A stretch of 64,000 nucleotides of DNA from Flavobacterium sp. (GCA_021740105.1 JAIPAM010000010.1:1-64000), one strand, 5' to 3'. Positions 1-8,891 are shown, numbered from the stretch's first letter. The notes: a model not told the origin generated them from the letters alone. Numbers and translations: made by a program.

Positions 1-2
1 AA

Positions 3-1037
3 TCTAAGGGCCAATATTTATTGTCAAATTCTGAGGGTATTTTTGAGTTTTTTGAAAATCAAGATTTAACCATACAATGCCTTGGATATAACTCTTTAGA
101 ACTACAATATAAAGACTTAATTTCTAAAGACACAATATATATGCAACCTAAAATTTTTGAAATGGAGGAAGTTGTTATAGTTGCGGAAGATGTTTATCAG
201 AAAATGGTAAAGACAATCTTATCTGAATATGCTTTAGAACCACATTCTGAAAAATTTTATTTACGAGTTGTAGTAAAAAGAGATGAAGAACTATACAAAA
301 TAATTGATTTTTCTGGATATGTTGAAAAGCAAACTCTTTTTGGAACTTCTCAAAAACCTTATCCAAAGAATAATTATAAAGTTCAAATTAATAATGTGCG
401 TAAAGTGGGCAAGGAGGACAGAACAATTGATTATGCATTATATAATTTTAATGAGTTCTTTACTGTAATTGCTGCTATCGTACTAAAACCTGATATTAAT
501 AAGTTAAAATATGAAATAAGTGATGACAACACAATTTCTAAAATTGTTGCTAGACCAAAAGAACCAGAAAATAATTTTACAAGTGGTTTCTATATATTGA
601 ACGAAGATAATACAATTGGAAATGCTCAAATAACTTCAAATTGGATTTCTTCTCCATATTTAAAAATTGGCAAAACAAAACATAGAACTACGCATTATTA
701 TAAAAACACTAGTTTTGAAAGAAATGCGGTTAGTAATAAAATGCAATTAAATAAATCAATAATTAAAGCAATCACAGAGGTAATAACAAAAGACGAAGAA
801 AAGCAAGTTTTTGAAGCAACTTATTTTTATTATTCCAATCCTGTTCAAGATATAGTTGTAAAAGACAATGTAAATTTGAAAAAGGATATTTTTAAGATTA
901 ATATGAATTACAATGAAGATTATTGGAAACAGATTGATAAAATCTTGCCATTAACAAAAGAAATGCAAGAATTTGTATATAAAATTAACTTAGAACAGAA
1001 AAATAAAGAATTTAGAGCCATAAGTAATTTTAAATAA
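3..1037 (+). CDS. Carboxypeptidase-regulatory-like domain protein, 5' truncated
   Basis: The reading frame is open to the first base of the window (codons before the track's TTG at 21 read SKGQYLL), so the true start lies to the left. The first 45 residues look like the end of a CarboxypepD_reg-like beta-sandwich as found at the front of TonB-dependent and DUF5686 proteins: GIFEF, then LTIQCLGYNS, then a MQPKIFEMEEVVIV tail. The remaining roughly 290 residues have no motif I recognise and are rich in Lys, Asn and Ile. A signal peptide is expected in the missing part but cannot be seen. It is probably an envelope protein of unknown role, in accessory DNA upstream of an integrase. The partial-domain call is fairly safe; the function is unknown. 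Confidence 0.6.
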   Translation, partial: SKGQYLLSNSEGIFEFFENQDLTIQCLGYNSLELQYKDLISKDTIYMQPKIFEMEEVVIVAEDVYQKMVKTILSEYALEPHSEKFYLRVVVKRDEELYKIIDFSGYVEKQTLFGTSQKPYPKNNYKVQINNVRKVGKEDRTIDYALYNFNEFFTVIAAIVLKPDINKLKYEISDDNTISKIVARPKEPENNFTSGFYILNEDNTIGNAQITSNWISSPYLKIGKTKHRTTHYYKNTSFERNAVSNKMQLNKSIIKAITEVITKDEEKQVFEATYFYYSNPVQDIVVKDNVNLKKDIFKINMNYNEDYWKQIDKILPLTKEMQEFVYKINLEQKNKEFRAISNFK

Positions 1038-1046
1038 TCATTTCTG

Positions 1047-1187
1047 CCAACAGACGTTTGGAAAGATTAGCAAAGTTTCGTGTTTTTAAATTATATCTCT
1101 AAAGTGCTCATTCCTTCAAATAGATGATTTTCCGCTTGTAGAAAATCAGAACCATCAATAAAGCAAAACCGCTGAAGTTATTTGTTA
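1047..1187. repeat. Imperfect inverted-repeat intergenic segment, cassette-boundary-like
   Basis: The gap between the first gene and the HTH gene has partly complementary ends: CCAACAGACGTTTGG at 1047-1061 and GCAAAACCGCTGAAGTT at 1163-1179. Between them is a 7-bp hairpin, GATTTTC/GAAAATC (1126-1132/1141-1147). Just outside, on the minus strand, ATCTAAC fits the RYYYAAC form of integron attC outer boxes. The segment resembles an attC-like folded recombination site, but no integron integrase is present, so this is only a structural likeness. No gene is visible here. Confidence 0.35.
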
Positions 1188-1200
1188 GATATTAAAACAA

Positions 1201-1518
1201 TTATTTGACTTTTTTTAATAAGTCGTTATAATCTTCTAATAGTTTTAAATATTTATTTTTCCAATAATCTTCTTCCTTTAAGTAATTTGGGAAAGGCTCA
1301 TTTAAGGTGGGAGTTTGTGAATTTAACCCTTCAATTTCATTTGAAAAATTATAATGGATAATTATCCCAATTTGGAGAATAATATCTATGGACACAGTAG
1401 GATTTTCAAAAAGCAAATACACCCATCTTCTGCTTTTGCCCATTCTTTTGGCTAATTCCGTTATTGGATACCCACTTTTATAAATTGCCTCTTTTATTAT
1501 TTCACCTCTATGTTGCAT
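1201..1518 (-). CDS. Small helix-turn-helix DNA-binding protein
   Basis: A 105-residue protein with an N-terminal helix-turn-helix: residues 18-37 (PITELAKRMGKSRRWVYLLF) have the spacing of an XRE/Cro-like HTH. A short hydrophobic helix follows, and the C-terminal 24 residues are charged and probably coiled-coil, suggesting dimerisation. It is likely a transcriptional regulator of an accessory region. The ATG follows a minus-strand TAATTTTG box by only a few bases, so the transcript would be nearly leaderless. Two dyads in the divergent upstream region are candidate operators. The target is unknown; an antitoxin-like role is possible, but no toxin partner is adjacent. Confidence 0.6.
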   Translation of the reverse strand: MQHRGEIIKEAIYKSGYPITELAKRMGKSRRWVYLLFENPTVSIDIILQIGIIIHYNFSNEIEGLNSQTPTLNEPFPNYLKEEDYWKNKYLKLLEDYNDLLKKVK

Positions 1519-1522
1519 ATTT

Positions 1523-1530
1523 CAAAATTA
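1523..1530 (-). promoter_or_regulatory. Candidate -7 box for HTH gene
   Basis: The minus strand reads TAATTTTG, matching the Bacteroidota sigma-A -7 consensus TAnnTTTG. It ends 5 bases before the HTH gene's ATG. No clear TTG -33 element was found. Confidence 0.4.
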
Positions 1531-1560
1531 TGCACTTTTGTGTGTACATAAATACACGTA

Positions 1561-1584
1561 TATTATACACAAATGTGTATAATA
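1561..1584. promoter_or_regulatory. Perfect 10-bp dyad, candidate operator
   Basis: TATTATACAC, four bases, then GTGTATAATA form a perfect 10-bp inverted repeat in the divergent region between the HTH gene and the metalloprotease gene. A related weaker GTGTA/TACAC pair lies closer to the HTH start. The placement suits autoregulation by the HTH protein; this is inference. Confidence 0.5.
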
Positions 1585-1619
1585 TGTTTACTTTATGTAA
1601 AAAATGTGAAATATTTTAT

Positions 1620-1627
1620 TAAATTTG
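1620..1627 (+). promoter_or_regulatory. Candidate -7 box for metalloprotease gene
   Basis: TAAATTTG matches TAnnTTTG and lies 84 bases upstream of the ATG at 1711. There is no obvious TTG at -33, so it is a moderate candidate. Confidence 0.4.
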
Positions 1628-1632
1628 TGAAG

Positions 1633-1659
1633 TTAATTATCACAGTGTATGATAATTAA
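1633..1659. promoter_or_regulatory. 10-bp inverted repeat in 5' leader
   Basis: TTAATTATCA, a 7-base loop, then TGATAATTAA form a perfect inverted repeat just downstream of the candidate promoter of the metalloprotease gene. It could be an operator or an RNA hairpin in the leader. Confidence 0.4.
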
Positions 1660-1710
1660 TAAGAATCTAACGAATTAAAGAATCTAATTAATGTAAATAA
1701 ACTTCAAACT

Positions 1711-3516
1711 ATGAAAACAAAACTCTACTATTTATTGCTGACACTACTATTCTTAGGATACAATCAAAATTCTTTTTCACAAGATACCGAATTATCAAAT
1801 AGTTTAATGAATCAGATGAATGAGGTTACTAATCAGACAAATAAAAGCGTTGGGTTAAATAAGCCTATAACAAGAAATTGCATAACCTCTATTTTACTCG
1901 AAGCCAAAAAAAATTGGGATAAGTTAACACCACAAGCTATATCTTTATTTAGTCCCTATATCGCAAGACCTGTTATTACAAATGAACAAATAGGTTGCTC
2001 AACAAACTTTTGTTTTCATTATACACTTAGTGGAGCAGATGCAGTACCGTCTGTTGATACAAATAGTAATGGTTTTCCAGATTATGTAGATCAAATGGCT
2101 AGTGTTTTTGAAAATGTATGGACGCAATATCAAACAAGAAGTTATACAATGCCTCCTTTGGATGGTACAGCAGGAGGTTCAAATAAATACGATGTATATA
2201 TTATTAACTTGGGTTCGGGTAGATATGGTTCGGTAACCCCTGATATTTTAATTGGTAATAATCCTCAATCATCCAGTTTAACAGAAGTTGATGCTTATAC
2301 TAGTTTTATGAAAATGAATAATAACTATTCGTGGGCAACACCAATAACTACAGATAATGCAATAAAAGTAACTGCAGCACACGAATTTTTTCATGCTGTT
2401 CAATTAGGTACTTCATCCTCAAACACCAATTTTATTATGGAAGCTACTGCGGCATGGTCAGAGGATGAAATTTACCCTGGAATTGATGATAATTTTCAAT
2501 ATTTGAGAGATATTTTTTCAACTCCAGATATAGCTTTAAATTATAACAGTTCTAGTTTTGATGGAAATGGGGCAACATATAACGGACATTGGTATGGAGC
2601 ATGGATTTTCTTCAGATATTTATCTGAAAAAACTAATCCGGATATAATAAGACAAATTTATAATAATACAATAAATTTGTACGAAATACCAGCTATTAAT
2701 GATGTGTTAACATCGAATTATAGTTCTAATTTTAATACAATTTTAAAAAATTATCTTACATCTATTGATGTTTTAAGTTCAACTGCTACATATGCACCAT
2801 ACACATATAATAGAGCAACAGCATATAAAAATTATTTAACAAATTGCACAGGATGTTATGGAGGTGTCTATTATGAGAAAGCTTTTAATTTCTCAGGGAG
2901 TCAATTACTTCATTCTAGTATTACAACAACTTCAACAACTTCAACATTTGGTAATGGAAGGTTAATGAGATTAGGCGCTGACTACTTTGATATCACTACC
3001 AATCAAAATTTTAAAGTGAGATGTTTGCCAACTTTGGCGGGTTCTCCTATTCAAACAATACTCTTAAAATATAACTTGACTACAGGTATAGTTTCAAAAG
3101 TAGAAGGGCAATTGATTGGTGGTTACATTGAAACCTCAGTAGGAGATTTCCAAAATTACAATGCTTACACTTTAATAGTTTATAGACCTGATTATGTTGC
3201 TAATAACCAAAACAATTTAAACTCAGAGCAATATGTATTTGACATTACACAAAATATATTATTAAATGATTCTTTTAATGAGGATAATATTGTTTTGTTT
3301 CCAAGTCCATGTAATTCTGAATTTTTTATTCAAGGAAAATCTTTCAATAATTACCAATTAATAAATTCTTTAGGTCAAATTGTTAAAAATTCAAAACTTG
3401 ATGAGAATCTTGAAACTCAGAAAATTTCAGTTTTAGATTTGAGCGAAGGTATTTATTATTTAAAACTATCTGGATTAAATGGTGTTTCAAATAAAAAAAT
3501 TGTAGTTAAGAGATGA
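1711..3516 (+). CDS. Secreted MXAN_6640-like metalloprotease with T9SS sorting domain
   Basis: A 601-residue exported protein. Residues 1-24 are a signal peptide ending in SFSQ. The zinc-binding HExxH is H224-E-F-F-H228, and E244 in the FIMEATAAW segment is a candidate third ligand. The layout recalls the MXAN_6640 family of putative metalloproteases, with a DTNSNGFPDYVD-type segment before the catalytic site. The last ~70 residues look like a T9SS type A sorting domain: LFPSPCNSEFFI, a sheet-forming core, SEGIYYLKL, ending in KKIVVKR. The protein is therefore expected to be exported by Sec, moved through the type IX system, and released or surface-anchored. It overlaps the next gene by 4 bases (ATGA), so the two are probably cotranscribed. 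Confidence 0.75.
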   Translation: MKTKLYYLLLTLLFLGYNQNSFSQDTELSNSLMNQMNEVTNQTNKSVGLNKPITRNCITSILLEAKKNWDKLTPQAISLFSPYIARPVITNEQIGCSTNFCFHYTLSGADAVPSVDTNSNGFPDYVDQMASVFENVWTQYQTRSYTMPPLDGTAGGSNKYDVYIINLGSGRYGSVTPDILIGNNPQSSSLTEVDAYTSFMKMNNNYSWATPITTDNAIKVTAAHEFFHAVQLGTSSSNTNFIMEATAAWSEDEIYPGIDDNFQYLRDIFSTPDIALNYNSSSFDGNGATYNGHWYGAWIFFRYLSEKTNPDIIRQIYNNTINLYEIPAINDVLTSNYSSNFNTILKNYLTSIDVLSSTATYAPYTYNRATAYKNYLTNCTGCYGGVYYEKAFNFSGSQLLHSSITTTSTTSTFGNGRLMRLGADYFDITTNQNFKVRCLPTLAGSPIQTILLKYNLTTGIVSKVEGQLIGGYIETSVGDFQNYNAYTLIVYRPDYVANNQNNLNSEQYVFDITQNILLNDSFNEDNIVLFPSPCNSEFFIQGKSFNNYQLINSLGQIVKNSKLDENLETQKISVLDLSEGIYYLKLSGLNGVSNKKIVVKR

Positions 3517-3971
3517 TGAGATTTATTTATATTATCTTTTTGGCAATATTCTGTTTCTCTTGTAGCTCTATTAGAAAAGCCTCATCTATAAACAATATTT
3601 TGATATCATACGAGAGTGGTTCTTGTTATGGTAAGTGTGAAGTTTATAAGTTTAATTTAAATGAAAATAAAACTATTGAATATGAAAGTCTTAAAAATGC
3701 TGAAATAACTGGAAAGTATAGAGCTGAAATTTCAGTATATGATTTTAAAGAAATTAATAAATTGATAGATGGTTTAGATTTAAAAAGTTTAGATACAGTC
3801 TATACTTCAAATTCAACGGATTTACATTTAAGAGTGTTAAATTTAAAACAGAAAAAACTAAACAAAAAGATATTATTATTAGATAATGTTCCTTTTGAAT
3901 TAAAGCAAATTGAAAACAAAGTTTTTTACATAATTGAAAAATATAAATCTAATTTTTTGAGAGAATTATAA
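3513..3971 (+). CDS. DUF6438-like lipoprotein
   Basis: A 152-residue lipoprotein. A hydrophobic leader ends in a lipobox-like CFSCSS, so Cys is the probable lipidated residue. The mature part starts ILISYESGSCYGKCEVY, a pattern I associate with DUF6438 (the two Cys of GSCYGKC and a short beta-rich domain). The function of the family is not known. The start codon overlaps the stop of the metalloprotease gene, so expression is probably coupled. The mature protein is Lys/Asn rich like its neighbours. Confidence 0.65.
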   Translation: MMRFIYIIFLAIFCFSCSSIRKASSINNILISYESGSCYGKCEVYKFNLNENKTIEYESLKNAEITGKYRAEISVYDFKEINKLIDGLDLKSLDTVYTSNSTDLHLRVLNLKQKKLNKKILLLDNVPFELKQIENKVFYIIEKYKSNFLREL

Positions 3972-4011
3972 CATTATTGAACTGAAAATAAAACAAATAA
4001 ACATTAAAACC

Positions 4012-5163
4012 ATGAATATGTCTAAAATAAAATTGCTCCTTTCACTTATAGTTTTAACTATTGTAGGGTGTTCTTCAAATGACCCAATTGCCCCAGAAGT
4101 AGTGCCTCAAACTCCATCAAGTTTAACAGGGGTTCTTATTAATAATCAGGTTAATTTAACTTGGGTTGATAATTCCACGAATGAAGTGGGCTTCAAAATA
4201 GAACGAAAATTAAGCACAAGTAGTTTTAGTGTAATTTATACAGCGGCTGCAAATAGTACAAGTTATAGCGATACGTCAGTTTTGGCGGGGCAAACCTATA
4301 TTTACAGAGTTAACTCTTTTAATGGCACTGGTAACTCTGCTAACTATACCAATGAGATTACAATTTCTATTCCAAATGCAGTAGTATTACCAACAGTTCA
4401 ATCTACGGCAATTTCCTCTCTACTAACCACTTCTGCCGTATCTGGTGGAAATGTTACTGCAGATGGAGGGGCAACTGTAACTGCAAGGGGAGTGGTTTGG
4501 AGTACTTCATCAAATCCAACAGTCGCATTGGCAACAAAGACAGTTGATGGAACAGGAACAGGAACAGGAAGTTTCACAAGTAATATAACTGGTTTAACTG
4601 CTAATACAGCTTATTACGTTCGCTCTTATGCTACAAATAGTGCAGGAACTAGTTATGGAAATGAAATTAGTTTCACTACAATGCCAACTATTGGACAAAG
4701 TTATCAAGGAGGTGTTGTTGCGTATATTTTGCAACCAGGAGACCCAGGTTATGTTGCAGGTGCCTATAAAGGATTTGTAGCAGCAGTGTCTGATCAAGTA
4801 ATTAATATCACTTGGGGTAATGGCAGTAATTTACAAGTTGGTGCTTCTGGGACAGCTATTGGCACTGGACTTACAAACACAAACACTATTGTTAATGTTT
4901 TAGGAACAGGAAGTTATGCTGCAAAACTTTGTTTTGATTTAGTTTTAAATGGATATAGTGATTGGTATTTGCCAAGTAGAGATGAAATGGCTAAAATGAT
5001 ATTAAATAAAAATGCTATTGGTGGGTTTTCAAGTGCAAATTATTGGAGTTCAACGGAATATGATATTACTACTGCCTATTACTCAAATTTCACCAGTGGT
5101 TCAGCTAATTTAGTTGGTTCAAAAAATTCTGTTGCTAATGTAAGAGCCGTTAGATCTTTTTGA
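4012..5163 (+). CDS. Lipoprotein with FN3-like repeats and C-terminal DUF1566 domain
   Basis: A 383-residue lipoprotein with lipobox VGCSS near residue 20. Residues ~35-120 are a fibronectin type III-like domain (LTWVDNSTNEVGFKIERK, YIYRVNSFNGTG). Residues ~125-222 form a second beta-sandwich (TARGVVWS, TGLTANTAYYVRSYATN). The C-terminal ~150 residues carry DUF1566/Lcl-like marks: GYSDWYLPSRDEM, YWSSTEYD and VRAVRSF at the very end. It is expected to be on the cell surface and perhaps bind ligands, but that is inferred only from the C-type-lectin-like fold of this domain class. ATG at 4018 is an alternative start. A strong terminator follows. Confidence 0.75.
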   Translation: MNMSKIKLLLSLIVLTIVGCSSNDPIAPEVVPQTPSSLTGVLINNQVNLTWVDNSTNEVGFKIERKLSTSSFSVIYTAAANSTSYSDTSVLAGQTYIYRVNSFNGTGNSANYTNEITISIPNAVVLPTVQSTAISSLLTTSAVSGGNVTADGGATVTARGVVWSTSSNPTVALATKTVDGTGTGTGSFTSNITGLTANTAYYVRSYATNSAGTSYGNEISFTTMPTIGQSYQGGVVAYILQPGDPGYVAGAYKGFVAAVSDQVINITWGNGSNLQVGASGTAIGTGLTNTNTIVNVLGTGSYAAKLCFDLVLNGYSDWYLPSRDEMAKMILNKNAIGGFSSANYWSSTEYDITTAYYSNFTSGSANLVGSKNSVANVRAVRSF

Positions 5164-5190
5164 TTTAAAGTTGTCTTAAATTAATTAATA

Positions 5191-5220
5191 AAAAAGACTA
5201 CTCTTAGGGTAGTCTTTTTT
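5191..5220 (+). terminator. Rho-independent terminator
   Basis: The stem AAAAAGACTAC / GTAGTCTTTTT closes a short loop and ends in a T run, 27 bases after the DUF1566 lipoprotein gene. The flanking A run makes it potentially bidirectional. Confidence 0.85.
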
Positions 5221-5364
5221 ATTACTACTTATTAATTTTATTATAAATGATACAATTTGTCTAAATACGTTAAATAAGAAATAACGACGATAACTAATTA
5301 TCATTAGCGTAGTTACAAATAATAATATATATTTGATTATACATATTAACATTAATAAATAAAC

Positions 5365-6000
5365 ATGAAAACAAAATATTTTATTTTTATTGTAGCAATA
5401 TTATTTAGTGCTTTTACCGCTCAGAGTCAAGATTCTACAAAAATTGAAATGATTTCCAAATATGACTCCCCGGAATTTGGTTCAAATGAATTTATTATTC
5501 AACAATTTCAGGGTATTGAAAAACTAAATATTAGTTTCTTAAATTCTGAAAAACTGAAAGACAAGAACTTTAAGATTATTATTCGTAAATACAAAAACGG
5601 AAAAATAGAAATTGAAAAAAATGTTATTGATACTAAAACTGAGGGGCTTCCAAAAATTGGAAAGAACTTTAACTTTTCTATTGTTGCCCAACATTTAGTT
5701 AACAAAGAAAAAATCGCTTTCTTTTTCCCTAACTTTTTCAATAAACAGATTTTTGATATTAATAAAAAATTTAAAGATGGAACTTTTTTGCTACGAGATG
5801 TATGTGGTAATGAATCTGAAAAAGTTGATTTTGAAATTGGTAAAGAAATACAAATTGGACTTATTACGCCACCAAACGACAACCCCGAAAAAGGAAATCT
5901 AGGTTATTGCGAAGTATCTAAAGGGAATATTGATGTTGAGAAGTGGTACAATCAATATAAGATTTCTGAATTTTTCTTGTTGTATTTGATAATTGAATAA
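5365..6000 (+). CDS. Secreted hypothetical protein
   Basis: A 211-residue protein with a clear signal peptide (MKTKYFIFIVAILFSAFTAQSQ). The mature part is charged and rich in Lys, Asn, Phe and Ile and matches no family I recognise. A VCGNES stretch mid-protein and LGYCEV near the end supply two Cys. It stands alone between a terminator and a gap holding a copy of a short motif also seen after the first gene, which suggests independent cassette-like gain. It is likely periplasmic or outer-membrane associated; function unknown. Confidence 0.55.
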   Translation: MKTKYFIFIVAILFSAFTAQSQDSTKIEMISKYDSPEFGSNEFIIQQFQGIEKLNISFLNSEKLKDKNFKIIIRKYKNGKIEIEKNVIDTKTEGLPKIGKNFNFSIVAQHLVNKEKIAFFFPNFFNKQIFDINKKFKDGTFLLRDVCGNESEKVDFEIGKEIQIGLITPPNDNPEKGNLGYCEVSKGNIDVEKWYNQYKISEFFLLYLIIE

Positions 6001-6017
6001 ATAGAACTGCTACTAAA

Positions 6018-6045
6018 AGCCGTTTTGCCAGATTGCAATTTTTAT
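6018..6045 (+). repeat. Motif related to segment at 1052-1080
   Basis: AGCCGTTTTGCCAGATTGCAA lines up with AGACGTTTGGAAAGATTAGCAA from the gap after the first gene, with most positions identical. Both copies lie just after the stop codon of a hypothetical gene. The rest of this gap (6046-6171) shows no gene. Confidence 0.3.
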
Positions 6046-6171
6046 GATAAATTCACGTTTGGGTTACGTAAGAATTTTATTTTAGTTAAAAATAATCAGT
6101 TACAAAGTTCATAATCTTGCCAAGTGACTGATGTATGGACACAATTTAAAATAGCACCTTAAAAACCAATT

Positions 6172-7587
6172 ATGGCAATAAATATGAATTATCGAATAGT
6201 AATGTGTTTTATTCTAATAACACTTTCGACAAAAATGTTTTCTCAAGATAACGCACCGCGTTTAAAAGGCAAAGTGAACATATCGATAAAAGAAGGAACG
6301 TTTGAATGTGACTTAACCCTAAGTAATATTCCTAGAATTAAAGATTACTTAATTCGTTTAAATTCTGGGATGAATTTATTGCATATTAGAAGTAAAAAAC
6401 CCAATAATTTTGTGCTCGGTTATGATAAATCGGATAAAGATTCAACTTCAACAGGAGAATCATCTGCTTATTATTTTCCCGGAAATGCAAAAAATACTAA
6501 ATTTTTACCAGAAGAGTTACAATTTCGGTATGTTGGTAAATTTCCAGTAGCAAACGATACTATAGATAACTTCTCTAAACAAGATTGGAAAGGGAATATT
6601 GCATTTAATGGTATGTCAGTTAGAAGCGATGGAAGTCAAAGTGCTTGGTATCCGATTATATATGATGCCAAAAAAGATATTGCTTATGATAGAGTGGTTT
6701 ATGACATTGAATTTAATTGTACTGATTGTTCAACAATTTATGTAAACGGTAATAAACCTGTAAGTTCAAATTCGGCACATTTATTAAGCAATGAACCACA
6801 AGAAATGGCTCTATATTGTGGAAATTACGATGTTGTAGATGATGGCAATATTGCTATATTAAATCCTAAATTCCCTGATGAAAAAATCAAACAATTTTCA
6901 ATACTAGTCTCTAGTTATAAAAAATATTACGAGCAGAAATTAAATATAAAGTTCAATCAAACCCCAACATTTATCAATACAACTCCAACTTCGAAAAAAA
7001 ACGGTTGGTTATTTGTTTCTTATCCAACAATTATGGGAATAGGTTGGGGGAGATTCGGTTTAGCAGGAATATTTGAAGAGAAATCTCAGAAATTCTATAA
7101 ACCATTAATAGCACACGAATTAGGGCATTATTATTTTGGAACTGTAAAAGTATTCAATTCAGAATTAGGAGATATGATGTCAGAGGGTTTTACTGAATAC
7201 ATGTCCTTGAAATTGACTGAAGATATTCAAGAAGTAACAGCATATAATGAAGTATTAGAAAAAAAATACAAAAACCTAAAAGACTTTAAGCCTAACCCTT
7301 TATCGATGATTAAATCTATAACAGATATAACTGATAGAGAAACTTTCGTTTACGATTACGCCCCAATAATTTTTATTGCAATTGAAAAAGAAATTGGTAA
7401 AAAGAAAATGTGGGAATGGTTGAAAAACATTTTAGAAACAAAAGCTGAGTTTACTAACTATGACTTTTTGGTTTTCACTTTAAAGAACACATTGAAGAAT
7501 GATAAAAAATTAGAATTGATTATTAATGACTATTTTAATAATGTTAATTCAACCCAAAATGCAATTAAAAAAATAACCGAAAAATAA
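6172..7587 (+). CDS. Secreted M1-like metallopeptidase
   Basis: A 471-residue protein with a signal peptide ending around MFSQ. The zinc site is H315-E-L-G-H319, followed exactly 18 residues later by E338 (EGFTEY), the HExxH-X18-E spacing of M1/gluzincin peptidases. A later VYDYAPIIFIAIEKEIG segment resembles the M1 region that carries the catalytic Tyr. The N-terminal half is beta-rich like an M1 saddle domain, but I see no GxMEN exopeptidase motif, so it may not be a true aminopeptidase. ATG at 6184 (MNYRIVM) is an equally good start. It is a monocistronic-looking secreted enzyme of the accessory region. Confidence 0.7.
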   Translation: MAINMNYRIVMCFILITLSTKMFSQDNAPRLKGKVNISIKEGTFECDLTLSNIPRIKDYLIRLNSGMNLLHIRSKKPNNFVLGYDKSDKDSTSTGESSAYYFPGNAKNTKFLPEELQFRYVGKFPVANDTIDNFSKQDWKGNIAFNGMSVRSDGSQSAWYPIIYDAKKDIAYDRVVYDIEFNCTDCSTIYVNGNKPVSSNSAHLLSNEPQEMALYCGNYDVVDDGNIAILNPKFPDEKIKQFSILVSSYKKYYEQKLNIKFNQTPTFINTTPTSKKNGWLFVSYPTIMGIGWGRFGLAGIFEEKSQKFYKPLIAHELGHYYFGTVKVFNSELGDMMSEGFTEYMSLKLTEDIQEVTAYNEVLEKKYKNLKDFKPNPLSMIKSITDITDRETFVYDYAPIIFIAIEKEIGKKKMWEWLKNILETKAEFTNYDFLVFTLKNTLKNDKKLELIINDYFNNVNSTQNAIKKITEK

Positions 7588-7664
7588 TAATACTAATTTT
7601 TTAACTTCATTTGTTTTTTGAATTTCGGCTTTTTAAAAATAAGTAGACTCCTATTGTGTTAGTT

Positions 7665-8672
7665 ATGAAAACCTCACTTTACCTTTTGATATTAATTTTG
7701 GCAACACAAGTTTTTGCTCAAAAAAACAAACCAGAGGACTTCGGATTCAGACATTTGACAACAACTTTTAAAGGGGATAATATCGATATTTTGATAAAAT
7801 CAAAAAAAGGAGAAGAACTAAAGCGAAAGCCAATTTTTCTATTTTGTCAAGGGAGTTTGCCTCAACCTTTAATTAAAAAGGATGGAGATAAAACCTATAG
7901 TGTTTTCCCATTTAAAACCGATAGTTTAGAAATCGATTATCATATTGTAATAATTAGTAAACCATTTGTTCCTTTAGTTGTAGAAGCAAAAACATTGGAA
8001 CGTAATTTTGTTTATCAAGACCCAGAAACTGGCAAAATACCGAAAGAGTACTCCAACAGAAATATACTTGACTATTATGTAGAGCGAAATTTAAAGGTAA
8101 TTGATTATTTAGAAAAACTCCCTTATATTGACAATTCAAAATTAATAGTAGCTGGACATTCAGAAGGAAGTACAATTGCAGCAAAACTTGCAGTGAAGTG
8201 TAAAAAAATAACTCATTTAATTTATTCAAGCGGTTGTCCATTAGGTAGGATAATGGCAATGATAAGCCAAGACAGAGCCACAGAATCCGACACAGATAGT
8301 AAAAGATATGGAGAAAGTGAGTTTGATTATTGGGAGCAAGTTGTAAATGATAAAAGCAATATGGACGACACTAACGGAGATACTTTCAAAGCAACTTATG
8401 ACTTTTCTATTCCACCGATTCACTATTTAGAAAAATTGACAATTCCTGTTTTGGTAAGTTATGGTACAAAAGATTGGAGTGCTCCTTACAATGATTATTT
8501 ACGTGTGGAAATGATACGACAAAAGAAAAGGAATTTTACTTATAAAGCCTATATTGGTTTAGAACATAATTTTTTTCCACTAACAACAACTGGGCAACCC
8601 AACTTTGATATATTCAACTGGGATAATGTAGCAAACGATTGGGGGAAATGGATAAAACTTCCAAAAAAATAA
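7665..8672 (+). CDS. Secreted alpha/beta hydrolase
   Basis: The track begins at a GTG (7656), but ATG at 7665 gives a compact signal peptide, MKTSLYLLILILATQVFAQ, so it is preferred (335 aa). The fold is alpha/beta hydrolase: FLFCQGSLPQP early on, the nucleophile elbow GHSEGS with Ser166, an acid-loop region YGTKDWSAPYND, and a late LEHNFFP that probably gives the catalytic His. The substrate is unknown; an esterase or peptidase role is possible. A weak terminator follows. Confidence 0.7.
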   Translation: MKTSLYLLILILATQVFAQKNKPEDFGFRHLTTTFKGDNIDILIKSKKGEELKRKPIFLFCQGSLPQPLIKKDGDKTYSVFPFKTDSLEIDYHIVIISKPFVPLVVEAKTLERNFVYQDPETGKIPKEYSNRNILDYYVERNLKVIDYLEKLPYIDNSKLIVAGHSEGSTIAAKLAVKCKKITHLIYSSGCPLGRIMAMISQDRATESDTDSKRYGESEFDYWEQVVNDKSNMDDTNGDTFKATYDFSIPPIHYLEKLTIPVLVSYGTKDWSAPYNDYLRVEMIRQKKRNFTYKAYIGLEHNFFPLTTTGQPNFDIFNWDNVANDWGKWIKLPKK

Positions 8673-8726
8673 TATTTTCTTACAGAGCTCTGATTGCCAA
8701 ATTTTAAAATAATTGGATAATTAAAT

Positions 8727-8750
8727 TGTACTTTTTTTAGGTACATTTTT
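8727..8750 (+). terminator. Weak candidate terminator
   Basis: TGTAC and GTACA flank a T-rich loop and are followed by TTTTT, about 55 bases after the hydrolase stop. The stem is short, so confidence is modest. Confidence 0.35.
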
Positions 8751-8891
8751 GGAGTAAATTTCTTTTAAAAGACAATACAAATTCCTATTGTTTTTGTTTA
8801 TTAGTTTCTATTAGTTGTTTAAATAAGTTTTGCCGAATAGTTATCCAATAATAAATCATTGAGCCATCATAAATTATAGAAACAAATAAAT

